The notes beneath the pieces are model-generated. The model was not told the origin of the DNA and did not search any database. It saw nothing but the letters and a program-made list of their open reading frames with translations. A stretch of DNA of 64,000 bases, taken from contig CAWHNE010000029.1 in assembly GCA_963830485.1 (NCBI GenBank), forward strand, positions 62,001 to 126,000, read 5' to 3'. This document shows positions 42,944 through 52,614 of the stretch, piece by piece; the first letter of the stretch is position 1; each line of letters opens with the position of its first letter. The translations under genes and the position numbers were made by a program. Origin of the DNA: CAIWHR01 sp963830485. GTDB taxonomy: Bacteria > Pseudomonadota > Gammaproteobacteria > Burkholderiales > Casimicrobiaceae.

Positions 42944-43912
42944 GTGAACGAGTTCGAGCTGATCGCGCGCTATCTTCACGCGACCGCCGCGGTCGAAGTC
43001 GGTCGCGTTGGGCGTCGGCGATGACGCGGCACTCTCGTGCCGACGCCCGGCTGCGAGGTCGCTGTCTCCACCGACATGCTGGTCGAAAATCGGCACTTCG
43101 TCGCCGGCACGGATCCGGAGGCGCTCGGCCACAAGACGCTCGCGGTGAACCTCTCCGACCTCGCGGCGATGGGCGCGACGCCGCGCTGGGTGCTGCTCGC
43201 CTGTGCGTTGCCGGACGCGGACCCCGCGTGGCTCACCGCGTTCGCGAAGGGATTCCTCGCGCTCGCCGATGCGAACGGCGTCGACCTGGTCGGCGGTGAT
43301 ACGACGCGGGGGCCGCGCAACCTGTGCGTTACGATCATCGGCGAAGTGCCCGCCGGCATGGCGCTTACGCGCGGGCACGCGAAGCCCGGCGACGACGTCT
43401 GGGTCTCCGGGGCGCTCGGCGACGCCGCGCTCGCGGTCGCCGCGCTCGCTGGGCGGACCTCGCTCGCCGCCGACGCGCTGACCATGTGTCGCGCGCGACT
43501 CGATCGGCCGCAGCCGCGCATCGCGCTCGGCCTCGCACTCCGCGGCATCGCGACCGCGGCGATCGACGTCTCGGACGGCCTCACCGGCGACCTCGGTCAC
43601 ATCCTCTCGCGGTCGAGCGTGGGCGCTCGCGTCGAGCTCGCCGCCGTGCCGCGCTCGGCGACGCTCGACGCCAAGCTCGCCGGGGACGAGCGCGCGCTCG
43701 CGCTCGAGTGCCTGCTCGCTGGCGGTGATGACTACGAGCTCCTGTTCACGGCGCCGCGTGGGTCGGCCACGCAGATCGAGGCGATCGCGGCGGTGCTGCC
43801 GCTGCCGCTGTCTCGCATCGGATCGGTCGTGCGTGAGAGCGGGCTCGCCGTCCTCGACGCGCGCGGCGCGCCGCTGCCCGCGTTGCCGCGTGCGTACGAT
43901 CACTTCGGATGA
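42944..43912 (+). CDS. thiL: Thiamine-monophosphate kinase, with two apparent frameshifts
   Basis: ThiL phosphorylates thiamine monophosphate to the cofactor. The GTG start gives NEFELIARYLHATAAV. An extra G at 42995 and a missing G near 43034 shift and then restore the frame, yielding KSVALGVGDDAAL then VVPTPGCEVAVSTDMLVENRHF. GDD and STD(M) are the Mg/ATP motifs. Downstream are NLSDLAAMGATPRWVLLACALP, LVGGDTTRGP and IDVSDGLTGDLGHIL. The repaired protein is about 322 residues, the usual size. The stop overlaps the pgpA start. This is the only place in the window where a base appears to be missing rather than added. Confidence 0.92.
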
Positions 43913-44397
43913 CCGCGACCGCGCCGACGCTCCACTTCCTCGTGCGCCATCCCGCGCATTTCATCGCGCTCGGCTTCGGCGCGGGCCTGTCGCCCGTCGC
44001 GCCGGGAACGTTCGGTACCCTGCTCGCGATTCCGCTCGCTGCCGCGCTGCGCGCGTCCGGTTCCGACGCCGTGTACGCGGCGGCGATCGTCGCCCTCGCG
44101 CTCGTCGGCGTCTGGGCGGCCGGCGTCACGGGGCGCGCGCTCGGGGTGCCGGACCACGGCGCGATCGTTGTCGACGAGATCGTCGCGTTCCTGATCGTGC
44201 TGTGGTTCGTCGGCGCCGAGCCGGTGCGGATCGCCTTCGCCTTCCTACTCTTTCGCGTCTTCGACATCGTCAAGCCGCCGCCGATCCGGCAGCTCGACGC
44301 TGCGCTCAAGAGCGGCGTCGGCGTCATGCTGGACGACCTTCTCGCGGCCGGCTACGCGCTGCTCGTGTTCGCGCTATGGCAGCGCTTCGTCGCATGA
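43909..44397 (+). CDS. pgpA: Phosphatidylglycerophosphatase A
   Basis: PgpA dephosphorylates phosphatidylglycerophosphate to phosphatidylglycerol in the inner membrane. It has 162 residues. GFGAGLSPVAPGTFGTLLAIPLAA, the segment DHGAIVVDEIVAFLIVLWF and FRVFDIVKPPPIRQLDAALKSGVGVMLDDLLAAGYA contain the expected acidic motifs and membrane helices. The start overlaps thiL and the stop overlaps the next gene (ATGA). The thiL-pgpA order is standard in beta- and gammaproteobacteria. Confidence 0.95.
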   Translation: MTATAPTLHFLVRHPAHFIALGFGAGLSPVAPGTFGTLLAIPLAAALRASGSDAVYAAAIVALALVGVWAAGVTGRALGVPDHGAIVVDEIVAFLIVLWFVGAEPVRIAFAFLLFRVFDIVKPPPIRQLDAALKSGVGVMLDDLLAAGYALLVFALWQRFVA

Positions 44398-45182
44398 CGC
44401 ACGGCACGCCCAAATCTGCGGTGCCGAGCGATCCGCGGCGGATCGAGGAGGCGGGCCTGAACGCGCTGCAGACGCAGCGTCAGCTCTTCTACGACGGCTG
44501 GCTCCTGCGGCTCTCCGCGGGGAAGGCGAAGCGCGCGCGCAGCGTCAACGCGCATTTCGGCTCGACCTTGCCGCTCGCGCGCAAGATCGAGCATTGCGAG
44601 CGCATCTATGCGCAGCACGGGCTGGCCACGCTCTTCCGGATGACGCCGTTCAACCAGCCCGGCGACCTCGAGGCGGCGCTCGCCGATCGCGGCTACCTCG
44701 CGTTCGAGGAGACGCTCGTGCAGGCCGCGGTGCTCGAGCGCGCGCCAGAGGTGCCCGCGACGGGGGACGACGTTGCGATCGACGCGCTCGGCGCCGACGC
44801 GTTCGTCGAGGCGGCAGGTGCACTGCGGCAGTCGTCGGCCGCGCAGCGCGACGCGCATCGCGAGCGCCTCTCGAACTCGCCGCTCGACAAGCGCTGCATC
44901 GCCGTCCGCGCCGGCGGGCAGATCGTGTGCACCGCGCAGGTCGCGGTCGAGGGCGATCTCGCCGGCCTCTACGACGTCGTCACTGCGGAGGCCGCGCGCG
45001 GCAATGGCTATGCGACGCTCGCGTGCACGTCGCTCTTGTCGTGGGCATGGCAGCATGGCGCGCACGCCGCGTACCTTCAAGTCAGTGCGGACAATGCGCC
45101 CGCGCTCGCGATCTATCGGAAGCTCGGCTTCGCGACGGTGTACACGTATCACTACCGCGGGCCTCCGGGGAGGTGCGAGTGA
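44394..45182 (+). CDS. GNAT-family N-acetyltransferase
   Basis: A 262-residue acetyltransferase. The N-terminal half begins with a segment around LNALQTQRQLFYDGWLLRLSAGKAKRARSVN that recurs in an uncharacterised GNAT subfamily. The C-terminal acetyl-CoA site is VVTAEAARGNGYATLACTSLLSWAW (the RGxGxA-type loop) followed by LQVSADNAPALAIYRKLGF and the typical final YHYRG. The acceptor is unknown. It is translationally coupled to pgpA, and a repeat block starts at its stop codon. Confidence 0.85.
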   Translation: MTHGTPKSAVPSDPRRIEEAGLNALQTQRQLFYDGWLLRLSAGKAKRARSVNAHFGSTLPLARKIEHCERIYAQHGLATLFRMTPFNQPGDLEAALADRGYLAFEETLVQAAVLERAPEVPATGDDVAIDALGADAFVEAAGALRQSSAAQRDAHRERLSNSPLDKRCIAVRAGGQIVCTAQVAVEGDLAGLYDVVTAEAARGNGYATLACTSLLSWAWQHGAHAAYLQVSADNAPALAIYRKLGFATVYTYHYRGPPGRCE

Positions 45183-45396
45183 ACGAGGCGGGCGAGCGCG
45201 AGCGAGCCGAGGCCCCAGGACGCCAGCGCGAGCAGGGCGAAGCCAAGGAGGGAAGCTCGCGTCTGCGAGCGCGGGTGGCAGCCGACCCCGCACAGCAACG
45301 AGCCGATCAATCGGTGCGGAGGCCGCGCGTCACCAAGCGACACAGGGCGCCCGACAACCGGGCATGCGCGACTAATCGCCGGAGCGGACGGCGCGC
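45183..45396. repeat. Intergenic repeat block C (degenerate unit)
   Basis: A 214-base gap with no gene. It begins directly after the GNAT stop. GCGGGCGAGCGCGAGCGAGCC and the following AGGACGCC closely match the start of the block at 51.87 kb. A later stretch reads AATCGGTGCGGAGGCCGCGCG, the tail box of the family. The hairpin is poorly kept in this copy. It separates the thiL-pgpA operon from pncC-recA. Confidence 0.7.
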
Positions 45397-45915
45397 ATGA
45401 CCGGCCCGGTGCAAGATCTCGCCGCCGAACTGGGGCGCGTGCTCGCCCTGCGGAAGTGGACCCTCGCCACAGCCGAGTCTTGCACGGGCGGCCTTGTCGC
45501 CGGTGCGGTCACCGACATTGCCGGCAGCTCGGGCTGGTTCGACCGGGGCTTCGTCACCTATTCGAACGAGGCGAAGGTCGATCTCCTCGGCGTGCGGCCG
45601 GAGACGCTCGCCCGGTTCGGCGCCGTCAGCGAGGCGACCGTGCGGGAGATGGCCGCCGGCGCGCTCGGGCGGAGTCGCGCCGACATTGCCGTCGCGGTCA
45701 CCGGCGTTGCCGGGCCCGCGGGCGGGACTCCGGAGAAGCCGGTAGGTCTCGTTTGGTTCGCCTGGGCCGTGCGGGGGAGGGTCGTCGAGGCCGAGTCGAG
45801 GCGCTTTCCGGGCGACCGGGCCGCTGTCCGGGAGGCTTCGGTGATCGTTGCGCTGTCGGGACTGTGGGACCGTATTCACCCGGCTTGGCCGGGGCCGCTG
45901 AAAGAGCCTCTCTAG
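45397..45915 (+). CDS. pncC: Nicotinamide-nucleotide amidohydrolase (CinA C-terminal family)
   Basis: A 172-residue stand-alone CinA C-terminal domain, PncC, which deamidates nicotinamide mononucleotide in NAD recycling. LATAESCTGGLVAGAVTDIAGSS carries the ESCTGG motif. FDRGFVTYSNEAKVDLLGV and VAVTGVAGPAGGTPEKPVGLVWFAW are the other conserved blocks. It lies upstream of recA, a common arrangement in betaproteobacteria and gammaproteobacteria. The ATG at 45397 is within the end of repeat block C, with weak ribosome-binding signals. Confidence 0.93.
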   Translation: MTGPVQDLAAELGRVLALRKWTLATAESCTGGLVAGAVTDIAGSSGWFDRGFVTYSNEAKVDLLGVRPETLARFGAVSEATVREMAAGALGRSRADIAVAVTGVAGPAGGTPEKPVGLVWFAWAVRGRVVEAESRRFPGDRAAVREASVIVALSGLWDRIHPAWPGPLKEPL

Positions 45916-45928
45916 GCCATTCGGGGGG

Positions 45929-45958
45929 TTGCATCGAACGATCGTTCTATGCCATCAT
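45929..45958 (+). promoter_or_regulatory. recA promoter with noncanonical LexA (SOS) box
   Basis: TTGCAT at 45929-45934 and CATCAT at 45953-45958 (18-base spacer) are candidate promoter hexamers. Between them lies the perfect palindrome GAACGATCGTTC (45936-45947). It matches the Bacillus-like consensus GAACGaaCGTTC reported for LexA of Sideroxydans lithotrophicus and relatives at every conserved position. No CTGT-N8-ACAG box, the usual betaproteobacterial form, is present. Location inside the recA promoter strongly supports an SOS operator. Confidence 0.75.
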
Positions 45959-46023
45959 GACCCAGCGTATCCCCCGCCTACCCGGCCGCCAGGCCGCCGG
46001 GCGATACTCCGGAGAACCAGGAC

Positions 46024-47082
<1,059 letters not shown>

Positions 47083-47092
47083 CCGCACGTCG

Positions 47093-47566
47093 ATGCGCGG
47101 CGGACGCCCGTCCTCGTCCGCGCGGGTGCCGGCATCGCTCAAGGCGCGCGCGATCGGCGCGCTCGCCCGGCGCGAATACTCGCGCGCGGAGCTCCGCGCG
47201 AAGCTCGTCGGGGGCGGCGCCGCACCGCAGGACGCCGATGCCGTGCTAGACGAGGTCGCAGCGCTCGGCTATCTGTCCGACGCCCGGTTCGCGCAGGCGC
47301 AGGTGGAGCGCAAGGCGGGCGCCTTCAGCCGGCGCGCGATTGCGGCCGCGCTGAAGGACAAGGGGGTGGCCGCGGATGTCGCCGGGGCAGCGCTCGCGAC
47401 GACCGACGTCGACGATCGGGAAGCGATGGTCGCCCTGTGGCGGCGGCGGTTCGGCGTTGCGCCCACGAACGATCGCGAGAAGGCGCGCCAGGTTCGATTT
47501 CTTCAAAGCCGCGGCTTCGCGCTGTCGGCGATCCTCCGGCTCCTGCGAGACCCGCCGGCGGAGTGA
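47093..47566 (+). CDS. recX: Regulatory protein RecX
   Basis: RecX caps and disassembles RecA filaments and limits its activity. The 157-residue protein is built of three-helix repeats: RAIGALARREYSRAELRAKL, then VLDEVAALGYLSDARFAQAQVERKAG, then a third ending in VRFLQSRGFALSAILRLLRD. The GYLSDARFA signature is diagnostic. It starts ten bases after recA and is surely cotranscribed, so it would share SOS control. Confidence 0.95.
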   Translation: MRGGRPSSSARVPASLKARAIGALARREYSRAELRAKLVGGGAAPQDADAVLDEVAALGYLSDARFAQAQVERKAGAFSRRAIAAALKDKGVAADVAGAALATTDVDDREAMVALWRRRFGVAPTNDREKARQVRFLQSRGFALSAILRLLRDPPAE

Positions 47567-47609
47567 GCGGGATCGGGCGGTCAGAGTGGCGGCCGCCCCG
47601 CTTCCCGCG

Positions 47610-47615
47610 TAAAAT
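47610..47615 (+). promoter_or_regulatory. Candidate -10 element (TAAAAT) for alaS
   Basis: TAAAAT lies 59 bases before the alaS start in the recX-alaS gap. The same hexamer is the apparent -10 of ribB. A -35 at normal spacing (around 47587) is poor. alaS may thus be transcribed both from recA and from its own promoter. Confidence 0.4.
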
Positions 47616-47673
47616 CAACGGCTTTGCCGAGGGGCGGCCCCGATGGGCGTGGTCCCGCCACCTACACCTTCGC

Positions 47674-50292
47674 ATGAAAGCCAACGACATCCGCAGCCGC
47701 TTCCTGCGCTACTTCGAGGAGCGCGGGCACGCGATCGTCCCGAGCTCGTCGCTCGTTCCCGCGAACGATCCGACGCTGCTCTTCGTCAACTCCGGCATGG
47801 TCCAGTTCAAGGACGTGTTCCTAGGGCAGGAGCAGCGGCCGTACAAGCGCGCGACGACCGCGCAGCGCTGCGTGCGGGCCGGCGGCAAGCACAACGACCT
47901 CGAGAACGTGGGCTACACGGCGCGCCATCACACGTTCTTCGAGATGCTCGGCAACTTCAGCTTCGGCGACTATTTCAAGCGCGACGCGATCCGCTACGCA
48001 TGGGAGCTGCTGACGAAGGTGTACAGGCTGCCGCCGGAAAAGCTCTGGACGACCGTCTACGTCGACGACGACGAAGCCTACGACCTGTGGACCAAGGACA
48101 TCGGCGTTCCGGCCGAGCGCTGCATCCGGATCGGCGACAACAAGGGCGCCAAGTACGCGAGCGACAACTTCTGGCAGATGGCCGACACCGGTCCCTGCGG
48201 CCCGTGCTCCGAAATCTTCTACGACCACGGCCCGCATGTCTGGGGTGGGCCGCCGGGGTCGCCCGAGGCCGAAGGCGACCGGTACATCGAGATCTGGAAC
48301 CTCGTGTTCATGCAATTCAATCGCGACGACAAGGGCACGTTGCACCCGCTGCCCAAGCCGTCGGTCGACACCGGCATGGGGCTCGAGCGCCTCGCGGCGG
48401 TGCTGCAAGGCGTGCACTCGAATTACGAGATCGACCTCTTCCAGGACCTGATCCGCGCCGCAGTGCGCGAGACCGCGGCGAAGGACCTGCTCTCGCCCAG
48501 CCTGCGCGTCATCGCAGACCACATCCGCGCGTGCGCGTTCCTGATCGTCGACGGCGTGATCCCCGGCAACGAGGGTCGTGGCTACGTGCTGCGGCGCATC
48601 GTCCGCCGCGCGATCCGTCACGGCTACCAGCTGGGGCAGAAGAAGCCGTTCTTCCACCGGCTCGTGCCCGACCTCGACCGCGTGATGGGCGACGCATATC
48701 CGGAGCTGCGGCGCGACGCAAAGCGCGTCGCGCAGGTGCTGCAGCAGGAGGAGGAGCGCTTCGGCGAGACGATCGAGAACGGGATGAAGATGCTCGAGCA
48801 GGCTCTTGCGGGCGGTACGAAGATGCTCGACGGCGAGACCGCGTTCACGCTCTACGACACGTACGGCTTCCCGTTCGACCTGACCGCGGACGTCTGCCGC
48901 GAACGCAACGTCAAGGTCGACGAGGCCGGGTTCGAACGCGCGATGGACGCGCAACGCGAGCGCGCACGCGCCGCGAGCCAGTTCAAGATGGGCGCGCAGC
49001 TCGAATACGTGGGGCAGAAGACCCGCTTTCGCGGCTACGAGACGCTGTCGTACGAAGGCCGCGTGACGGCGCTCTATCGGGACGGGACGGCCGTCGCGTC
49101 GCTCGCGGCCGGCGAGCCCGGTGTGGTCGTGCTCAGCGAGACGCCGTTCTACGCCGAATCGGGCGGCCAGGTCGGCGACCGCGGCGAGCTCACGAAGGGC
49201 GGCTCGTGCCTCACGCTCTTCGCGGTCGAGGACACGCAGAAGATCCAGCCCGACGTCGTCGGGCACATCGGCATGGTGAAGACCGGCGAGCTCGCGGTCG
49301 GCGACACGGTGGCTGCGAGCGTCGACCACGTGGCGCGCGCGCGGACCGTGCGCAACCACTCGGCGACGCATTTGATGCACAAGGCGCTGCGCGAGGTGCT
49401 CGGAGCGCACGTCCAGCAGAAGGGCTCGCTCGTCGACCCCGACAAGACGCGCTTCGACTTCGCGCACAACGCGCCGATGACCGACGACGAGATCCGCCGC
49501 GTCGAGCGCATCGTCAATCGCGAAATCCTCGAGAATGCAGCGACGCAGGCGCGCGTGATGCCGATCTCCGAGGCGCAGAAGGCGGGCGCAATGATGCTCT
49601 TCGGCGAGAAGTACGGCGATGAAGTGCGCGTGCTCGACATCGGCACCTCGCGCGAGCTCTGCGGTGGCACGCACGTCGCGCGCACCGGCGACATCGGCTT
49701 CTTCAAGATCGTGAGCGAGGGCGGCGTCGCCGCAGGCATCCGGCGGGTCGAGGCTGTCACCGGCGAGAACGCGCTCGCGTGGGTGCAGGCGCAGGAGCAG
49801 GCGATCGCCGCGGCGGCGGCAGCGTTGAAGGCGCCCGCTTCGGAAATCGAGACGAAGATCGCGCAGCTGATCGAGTCGGCGAAGGCCACGGAGCGCGAGC
49901 TCGCGAAGCTCAAGGCGAAGGCGGCCGCCTCGGCCGGTGACGACCTCGCTGGGAGCGCCGTCGACGTCAAGGGTGCGAAGGTCGTCGCGGCGACGCTCGA
50001 CGGCGCCGACGTGAAGGGCCTGCGCGAGACGATGGACAAGTTGAAGGACAAGCTCGGCTCAGCGGCGATCGTGCTGTCTGCGGTCGCCGACGGCAAGGTG
50101 ACGCTGATCGCGGGCGTGACGCCCGATCTCATCGCGAAGGTGAAGGCCGGCGAGCTCGTCAACCACGTCGCGCAGCAGGTCGGCGGCAAGGGCGGCGGGC
50201 GGCCCGACATGGCGCAGGCCGGGGGTACCAACGCAGCGGCGCTGCCCGCGGCACTCGCGTCCGTCGCGGGCTGGGTCGAGCAGCACCTGTAG
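47674..50292 (+). CDS. alaS: Alanyl-tRNA synthetase
   Basis: AlaRS charges tRNA-Ala and edits mischarged Ser and Gly. It has 872 residues, the usual length. The catalytic core shows RSRFLRYFEERGHAIVPSSSLVP, NSGMVQFKDVFLG, FFEMLGNFSFGDYFKRDAI and DNFWQMADTGPCGPCSEIF. The editing domain has RNHSATHLMHKALREVLG near residue 562 and CGGTHVARTGDIGFFKI with Cys at about residue 663, both zinc ligands. The C-terminal part includes GGKGGGRPDMAQAGG, the C-Ala signature. The recA-recX-alaS order is standard. No frameshift was seen. Confidence 0.99.
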   Translation: MKANDIRSRFLRYFEERGHAIVPSSSLVPANDPTLLFVNSGMVQFKDVFLGQEQRPYKRATTAQRCVRAGGKHNDLENVGYTARHHTFFEMLGNFSFGDYFKRDAIRYAWELLTKVYRLPPEKLWTTVYVDDDEAYDLWTKDIGVPAERCIRIGDNKGAKYASDNFWQMADTGPCGPCSEIFYDHGPHVWGGPPGSPEAEGDRYIEIWNLVFMQFNRDDKGTLHPLPKPSVDTGMGLERLAAVLQGVHSNYEIDLFQDLIRAAVRETAAKDLLSPSLRVIADHIRACAFLIVDGVIPGNEGRGYVLRRIVRRAIRHGYQLGQKKPFFHRLVPDLDRVMGDAYPELRRDAKRVAQVLQQEEERFGETIENGMKMLEQALAGGTKMLDGETAFTLYDTYGFPFDLTADVCRERNVKVDEAGFERAMDAQRERARAASQFKMGAQLEYVGQKTRFRGYETLSYEGRVTALYRDGTAVASLAAGEPGVVVLSETPFYAESGGQVGDRGELTKGGSCLTLFAVEDTQKIQPDVVGHIGMVKTGELAVGDTVAASVDHVARARTVRNHSATHLMHKALREVLGAHVQQKGSLVDPDKTRFDFAHNAPMTDDEIRRVERIVNREILENAATQARVMPISEAQKAGAMMLFGEKYGDEVRVLDIGTSRELCGGTHVARTGDIGFFKIVSEGGVAAGIRRVEAVTGENALAWVQAQEQAIAAAAAALKAPASEIETKIAQLIESAKATERELAKLKAKAAASAGDDLAGSAVDVKGAKVVAATLDGADVKGLRETMDKLKDKLGSAAIVLSAVADGKVTLIAGVTPDLIAKVKAGELVNHVAQQVGGKGGGRPDMAQAGGTNAAALPAALASVAGWVEQHL

Positions 50293-50328
50293 TCGGCGCC
50301 GGAGGCGGGAAACCGAAAGGAGTCTTCG

Positions 50329-50760
50329 ATGTCGCTGCGACCCGGCACGACGGTCGAGGTCCTGAATCAACGCGGCGCGGGCCGGCTGCCGGCACTCTTC
50401 GGCTTTCGCGTGATGGCGGTCGAGCAGGGGCTGCTCGTCGCCGAGCTCGACATTCGGCCCGAGCTGCTGGCACCGAACGGCTACCTGCACGCCGCGACCG
50501 TCGTCGCGCTCGCCGACACCGCATGCGGGTACGGCTGCATCGCGCACCTGCCGACAGGCGCGGAGAATTTCACGACGATCGAGCTCAAGACCAACTTCAT
50601 CGGCACCGCGCGCGAAGGCACGCTCACGTGCGTTGCCAAGCCCGCGCATCTCGGCCGTACGACGCAGGTCTGGGATGCGACCGTCACGCGCCACGACGAC
50701 GGCGGCACGATCGCGCTCTTCCGCTGCACGCAGATGGTGTTGTGGCCAAAGTCCACGTGA
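50329..50760 (+). CDS. PaaI-family thioesterase (hotdog fold)
   Basis: A 143-residue hotdog thioesterase that likely hydrolyses an acyl- or aryl-CoA. Family features are the segment LLAPNGYLHAATVVALADTACGYGC (with the HGG-like loop here reading NGYLHAA) and FTTIELKTNFIGTAREG, with Asp in ALADTA as the probable catalytic residue. GAAAGGAG precedes the ATG at a good distance. It follows alaS by 36 bases, where cotranscription is possible but the functions are unrelated. The substrate is unknown; proximity to the aryl-CoA genes (about 20 kb) is not informative. Confidence 0.85.
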   Translation: MSLRPGTTVEVLNQRGAGRLPALFGFRVMAVEQGLLVAELDIRPELLAPNGYLHAATVVALADTACGYGCIAHLPTGAENFTTIELKTNFIGTAREGTLTCVAKPAHLGRTTQVWDATVTRHDDGGTIALFRCTQMVLWPKST

Positions 50761-50789
50761 TGGGCGGCATCTAGGCGCGTCCGCGTCGC

Positions 50790-50818
50790 TTGGTCCGGGC
50801 CGGAATGCATCGTAGAAT
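50790..50818 (+). promoter_or_regulatory. Promoter for the ABC receptor gene at 50.9 kb
   Basis: TTGGTC (50790-50795), 17 bases and TAGAAT (50813-50818) form a good sigma-70-type promoter 55 bases before the start codon. No operator-like dyad is obvious between them. GAGGGAGG just before the start codon supplies the ribosome-binding site. Confidence 0.55.
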
Positions 50819-50872
50819 CCGCGCGGCGGCGATCGCGCAGGATCGGCCGCCACGTTCACGAGGGAGGGACGC

Positions 50873-51865
50873 ATGAAGCGTCGAGCTGCGATGCTGGCAC
50901 TCGTTGCGCTGGGTGTCGGCGGTCGCGCGTGGTCCGGATACGGGCAGGACAAGCGGCGCGACACGCCGACGCGCATCGCCATCCTCGACGATGCGCCCGA
51001 GGCCACCCGTGCGTGGTTCTGGAGGCGCTTTCGGGAGAGACTGGAGGAGCTCGGGTACGCGGAAGGTCCGTATGTCGTCATCGACCAGCGGTGGGCGGGC
51101 GGCGACACCAGCCGGCTGCCGGCGCTCGCTGCCGAGCTCGTCGCGCTGAAGCCCGACGTGCTCGTCGTCGTGACGACGACCGTGGCGCTCGCCGCGAAAA
51201 AAGCGACGGCAGTCGTTCCGATCGTGGCCATCGGCCCCGCAGATCCCGTCAAGTCCGGCCTCGTGGCGAGCCTCGCCCGGCCGGGCGGCAATCTCACCGG
51301 CGTCGCGAACAACCAAGCGGAGATCGCGGGCAAATGGGTCGAGCTCGCGCGCGAAGTCGTGCCGAAGGCGAAGACGCTCGCGTACCTCACCGATATGGCC
51401 AACCCGGGCGAGATGCTGGTGTTCCGCAACGTCGAGGAGCGCGCCGGACCGCTGGGCCTCGCCGCTCAGGCGCTGGACGGCATCGACCGGAGCCGGGTCG
51501 AGCAGGCGTTCGCGACGATGGAGCGCAATCGCACCGACGTGCTCGTCGTCGCCACCACGGCGTCGCTGGTCCCGCAGCGGCAGCAGATCGTGGAGGCGGC
51601 AGCGCGCCTGCGCATTCCCGCAATCTACGCGCGCCAGGAGTACCCGGAAGCGGGTGGGCTGCTGTCGTATGGGACGGATCCGGTCACGACGGCCTTGCGC
51701 GGAGCCGACTACACGGCGCGCATCCTGCAGGGAGCGAAGCCGGCCGAGCTGCCGTTCGAGCTGGCGTCGACCTTCAGGCTGGTGGTGAACGCCAAGACCG
51801 CGAGGGCGCTGGGCATCAAGCTGCCGCCGACCGTACTTGCGCGCGCGGACGAGGTCATCGAGTGA
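50873..51865 (+). CDS. ABC-type periplasmic receptor (PF04392/TrpX-like family)
   Basis: A 330-residue periplasmic-binding protein of the group that includes the tryptophan/tyrosine receptor TrpX. The N-terminus KRRAAMLALVALGVGGRAWS looks like a signal peptide. Characteristic blocks are RFRERLEELGYAEGPYVVIDQRWAGGD, LPALAAELVALKPDVLVVVTT, VGPADPVKSGLVASLARPGGNLTGVA (here IGPADPVK) and ARQEYPEAGGLLSYGTD. Such receptors are very numerous as orphans in betaproteobacteria, and here too no permease or ATPase is adjacent. The ligand is not predictable. Repeat block D starts at its stop codon. Confidence 0.88.
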   Translation: MKRRAAMLALVALGVGGRAWSGYGQDKRRDTPTRIAILDDAPEATRAWFWRRFRERLEELGYAEGPYVVIDQRWAGGDTSRLPALAAELVALKPDVLVVVTTTVALAAKKATAVVPIVAIGPADPVKSGLVASLARPGGNLTGVANNQAEIAGKWVELAREVVPKAKTLAYLTDMANPGEMLVFRNVEERAGPLGLAAQALDGIDRSRVEQAFATMERNRTDVLVVATTASLVPQRQQIVEAAARLRIPAIYARQEYPEAGGLLSYGTDPVTTALRGADYTARILQGAKPAELPFELASTFRLVVNAKTARALGIKLPPTVLARADEVIE

Positions 51866-52091
51866 GCGACGGCGGGCGAGCGCCAGCGAGCCAAGGCCCG
51901 AGGACGCCCGTGCGAGCGGGGCGGAGCCAAGGCCCGAAGGGCGCGTCCGCGAGCACGTGGCGGCGGCCGACGTGCGGAGCTGGAATCGACTCGGCATTAC
52001 GTGGAGGCCGCCCGTCGCCGAGCGATCGAGCGCGGCCGACGACTCGGCGCACCGTGCTGACTCGACCGTGCGGAGGCCGCGGAGTGAACCG
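51866..52091. repeat. Intergenic repeat block D (two degenerate units)
   Basis: A 226-base gap with no gene. It starts directly after the ABC receptor stop with GCGACGGCGGGCGAGCG, very like block C. The units end in GTGGAGGCCGCCCG (near 52000) and GTGCGGAGGCCGCGGAG (near 52070). CGGCCGAC segments at 51967 and 52034 match the middle of the family. The final tail box lies just before the VOC gene start, where its GGAG-containing end could also serve as a ribosome-binding site. Confidence 0.72.
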
Positions 52092-52511
52092 ATGCTGACC
52101 GTCGAGCGGATCGACCACCTCGTGCTCACCTGCCGCGACGTCGCGGCGACGATTCGCTTCTACACGGAAGTGCTCGGAATGAAGGAGGTGACGTTCGGCG
52201 CGGGCCGCAAGGCGCTCGCGTTCGGCCGCCAGAAGCTCAACCTGCATCCGGTCGGGCAAACGCCGGAAGGCGGCGGCGGTCGCGTCGCGGCGATCGCGGC
52301 ACGGCCCACCGCGGGCTCGGCGGACGTCTGCCTGATCGTTGCCGAGAACGCTGCCGCCGTCGTTGCGCACCTCGCTGCCTGCGGAATTCCGGTCGAGGAA
52401 GGGCCTGTCGTGCGCACCGGCGCGCTCGGACCGATCGAGTCGGTCTACGTCCGCGATCCCGACGGTAACCTGATCGAGCTCGCGCGTTACATCGACGCGC
52501 CGGCCGACTGA
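52092..52511 (+). CDS. VOC-family (glyoxalase/extradiol dioxygenase fold) protein
   Basis: A 139-residue single VOC module made of two beta-alpha-beta-beta-beta units. A metal-binding His lies in IDHLVLTCRDV near residue 9. The sequence FYTEVLGMKEVTFGAGRKALAFGRQKLNLHP is typical of the family, and the end VYVRDPDGNLIELARY carries the final Glu ligand. These proteins include glyoxalases, fosfomycin-resistance proteins and dioxygenases; nothing here decides among them. The ATG at 52092 is preceded by GCGGAGTGAACC, at the edge of repeat block D. Confidence 0.85.
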   Translation: MLTVERIDHLVLTCRDVAATIRFYTEVLGMKEVTFGAGRKALAFGRQKLNLHPVGQTPEGGGGRVAAIAARPTAGSADVCLIVAENAAAVVAHLAACGIPVEEGPVVRTGALGPIESVYVRDPDGNLIELARYIDAPAD

Positions 52512-52614
52512 TCCGTCGCAACTCCTTCACGGCACTTCGTCCTTTCGGCGGATGGCGCGGCGCCGGCCGCGCGCCTAGAGTCTTTCGCACGCGCGCGCAC
52601 GTGACTGGGTCGCC

